Assembly (NCBI GenBank): GCA_016278415.1
Contig: JADQBV010000027.1
Span: forward strand, 1-7,382
Direction of reading: 5' to 3'
Origin: Halanaerobiales bacterium
GTDB taxonomy: Bacteria > Bacillota_F > Halanaerobiia > Halanaerobiales > DTU029
DNA: 7,382 nt
Positions within the stretch are counted from its first letter, which is position 1. Each line of letters opens with the position of its first letter. Below, piece by piece: positions 6,114-7,382 of the stretch. The position numbers and the translations under genes were made by a program. Below the pieces are notes generated by a model, which ran no database searches, was not told where the DNA came from, and was given only the letters and a program-made list of their open reading frames with translations.

Positions 6114-6665
6114 AAAAAAATCTATATTTGCTTTCTTAAAATAATCTATTCCAGATAAAATCGTCACAAAAACAGCTAACCATAACAGGATATCAGCTAG
6201 GTAAAAAGGTAAGTTAATTATTTCAGGGTCTATAATCATCGCTATAACAGCAGAAATTTGCAAGCCTGTTTTCCATTTCCCCCATTTACTAGCAGCTATT
6301 ACAATCCCTTCACTAGCTGCAATCACACGCAATCCAGTTACAGCAAGTTCGCGTCCAATAATTATAATAGCTACCCAGGCGGATATCTCTTTCATGGCAA
6401 CAAATGATATCAATGCCGAGGATATTAACAATTTATCTGCTAAGGGATCAAGGATTTTACCAAATGTAGTTACAAGCTGTTGTTTTCTAGCAAAATAACC
6501 ATCTAAACCATCTGTTATTGCAGCAACACTGAATATTATTAAAGCAAATAATTTATAATAAAAACTATTACCATTATTAATCAATAGAAAGAACATAAAC
6601 ATAGGAATAAGGACTATTCTTAAAATAGTTAACCTATTTGCCAGATTCATCTTTGGTAAATTCAT
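6096..6665 (-). CDS. pgsA: CDP-diacylglycerol–glycerol-3-phosphate 3-phosphatidyltransferase
   Basis: PgsA is an integral membrane enzyme that joins CDP-diacylglycerol and glycerol 3-phosphate to phosphatidylglycerophosphate, the committed step to phosphatidylglycerol and cardiolipin. The 189-residue protein carries the complete CDP-alcohol phosphotransferase signature D52-x2-D55-G56-x2-A59-R60-x8-G69-x3-D73-x3-D77, so all metal and substrate ligands are intact. Several hydrophobic helices span about 12-30, 38-50, 79-105 and 136-172. The start NLANRLTILRIVLIP and the IIIGRELAVTGLR segment (101-113) are typical of PgsA rather than of phosphatidylserine synthase. ATG 6665 has CTCCCC on the plus strand (GGGGAG, 6673-6678) 7 nt upstream. 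It overlaps the 3' end of rimO by 32 nt, so the two are co-transcribed and probably translationally coupled; rimO–pgsA is a common Firmicutes pairing. Confidence is high. Confidence 0.96.
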   Translation of the reverse strand: MNLPKMNLANRLTILRIVLIPMFMFFLLINNGNSFYYKLFALIIFSVAAITDGLDGYFARKQQLVTTFGKILDPLADKLLISSALISFVAMKEISAWVAIIIIGRELAVTGLRVIAASEGIVIAASKWGKWKTGLQISAVIAMIIDPEIINLPFYLADILLWLAVFVTILSGIDYFKKANIDFFKEEND

Positions 6666-7382
6666 TTTTTAACTCCCCTATTAAGTCATATTCATAAGCT
6701 TCCCGTATATTACATTTTATTATATCACCAACGCTAATTTTTTTAGCAGGGATATAGACTTGATTGTCAATTTCAGGTGCATCAAATTGGGTACGAGCTA
6801 TGATATTATTTCCATCAACTTCATCTACTATCACTTCTATTTCTTTATTAAGGAATCTCTGATTATTATTATACGATATTTTTTGCTGAATTTCCATTAT
6901 CTTATTGAATCTTTCAGTTTTTATCTGTTCGGAGATTTGATCAGTAAACTTAGCAGCTGCGGTTTCTTCTTCACGCGAATACTTAAATACGCCAAGTCTA
7001 TCGAATTTAAGCTCTTTAATAAAATCCACCATATCCTGAAACTCCTCTGCGCTCTCACCAGGAAAACCAACAATTAAGGAAGTTCTAACTGCTATATCAG
7101 GTATACGTTTACGAAGCTTATTTATTAAATTCATTAAATTTTCTCTAGTTCCACGCCTATTCATCAATTTTCTTATTTTGTCAGATGAATGTTGAATAGG
7201 CAAATCAAGATAGTTACAAATTCTACTTTCATTTGCAATTAGACTTATTAATTCATCTGTAATATTCTCAGGATAACTATACATCAAGCGTAACCATTTG
7301 ATATCATTATTGTTCATCAATCTCTCAATTAAATCTGTCAAAGCTGCTTTTTGATAAATATCTTCACCATAACGGGTAATAT
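6634..7382 (-). CDS. rimO: RimO, ribosomal protein uS12 methylthiotransferase, C-terminal part (5' end beyond window)
   Basis: RimO is a radical-SAM iron-sulfur enzyme that methylthiolates a conserved aspartate of ribosomal protein uS12. The frame is open to the window edge and 248 residues are visible, a little over half of a usual 430-450. The first visible residues ITRYGEDIYQK match the RimO-type (D)TTRYG segment and not the MiaB equivalent. Then come the radical-SAM barrel elements LRLMYSYPENI, DLPIQHSS (59-66), RTSLIVGFPGE (99-109) and GVFKYSREEETAAA, and a C-terminal TRAM RNA-binding domain (about 178-238) with the FDAPEIDNQVYI segment characteristic of RimO. The N-terminal cluster-binding domain and the CxxxCxxC loop are off the window. 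Possible internal starts such as TTG 7341 are not real starts. The stop codon lies 32 nt inside pgsA. Confidence 0.94.
   Translation of the reverse strand, partial: ITRYGEDIYQKAALTDLIERLMNNNDIKWLRLMYSYPENITDELISLIANESRICNYLDLPIQHSSDKIRKLMNRRGTRENLMNLINKLRKRIPDIAVRTSLIVGFPGESAEEFQDMVDFIKELKFDRLGVFKYSREEETAAAKFTDQISEQIKTERFNKIMEIQQKISYNNNQRFLNKEIEVIVDEVDGNNIIARTQFDAPEIDNQVYIPAKKISVGDIIKCNIREAYEYDLIGELKNEFTKDESGK

Noticed and set aside
6760..7077. Plus-strand open frame of 105 codons
   Set aside because: It is antisense to the rimO radical-SAM and TRAM coding region and its composition (rich in Phe, Ile, Tyr) is that of a reverse-strand artefact.
1019..7382. Signs of recent transfer, mobile elements or CRISPR repeats
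   Set aside because: No transposase, integrase, direct-repeat array or tRNA boundary was seen, and base composition looks even across the window.

Overview
The window looks like chromosomal DNA from a low-G+C bacterium of the Firmicutes/Clostridia–Halanaerobiia type. The reasons are a G+C content of roughly one third by eye, strong AGGAGG-type ribosome binding sites, a Gram-positive type LexA box (GAAC-N4-GTTC) at recA, and the gene order rimO–pgsA–(…)–cinA–(…)–thpR–recA. A more exact placement is a guess. I see no phage, transposon, CRISPR, tRNA or rRNA signal, so this is a core-genome neighbourhood with two less ordinary genes inserted in it.

All genes lie on the minus strand, so transcription runs from the high-coordinate end to the low one. 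In that order: the C-terminal part of rimO (6634-7382, cut by the window edge); pgsA (6096-6665), overlapping rimO by 32 nt; a possible weak terminator and a promoter; an unrecognised single-pass membrane protein (5375-5932), overlapping by 8 nt an FtsH-like membrane AAA+ zinc protease (3889-5382); a 379-nt gap with a strong hairpin terminator and a good extended -10 promoter; then cinA (2262-3509), a secreted TPR-repeat protein (1019-2170), thpR (399-989), and the first 85 codons of recA (1-256) behind its own promoter with an embedded LexA box.

Three start sites differ from the longest open frame because the ribosome binding sites decide otherwise: the TPR protein starts at 2170 (not 2200), the protease at a TTG at 5382 (not the GTG at 5391), and the single-pass protein at 5932 (not 5947).

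The segment most worth following is the two-gene unit 3889-5932. The protease keeps every catalytic motif of FtsH but has only a few residues between its two membrane segments, where FtsH normally carries an extracytoplasmic domain. The gene directly upstream, with overlapping reading frame, encodes one membrane anchor plus about 155 predicted extracytoplasmic residues. The proposal that this partner supplies the missing outer domain, or acts as a dedicated adaptor, is an inference. The rest is housekeeping: ribosomal protein modification (RimO), phospholipid synthesis (PgsA), pyridine-nucleotide salvage/repair (CinA), RNA-end processing (ThpR) and SOS-controlled recombination (RecA).
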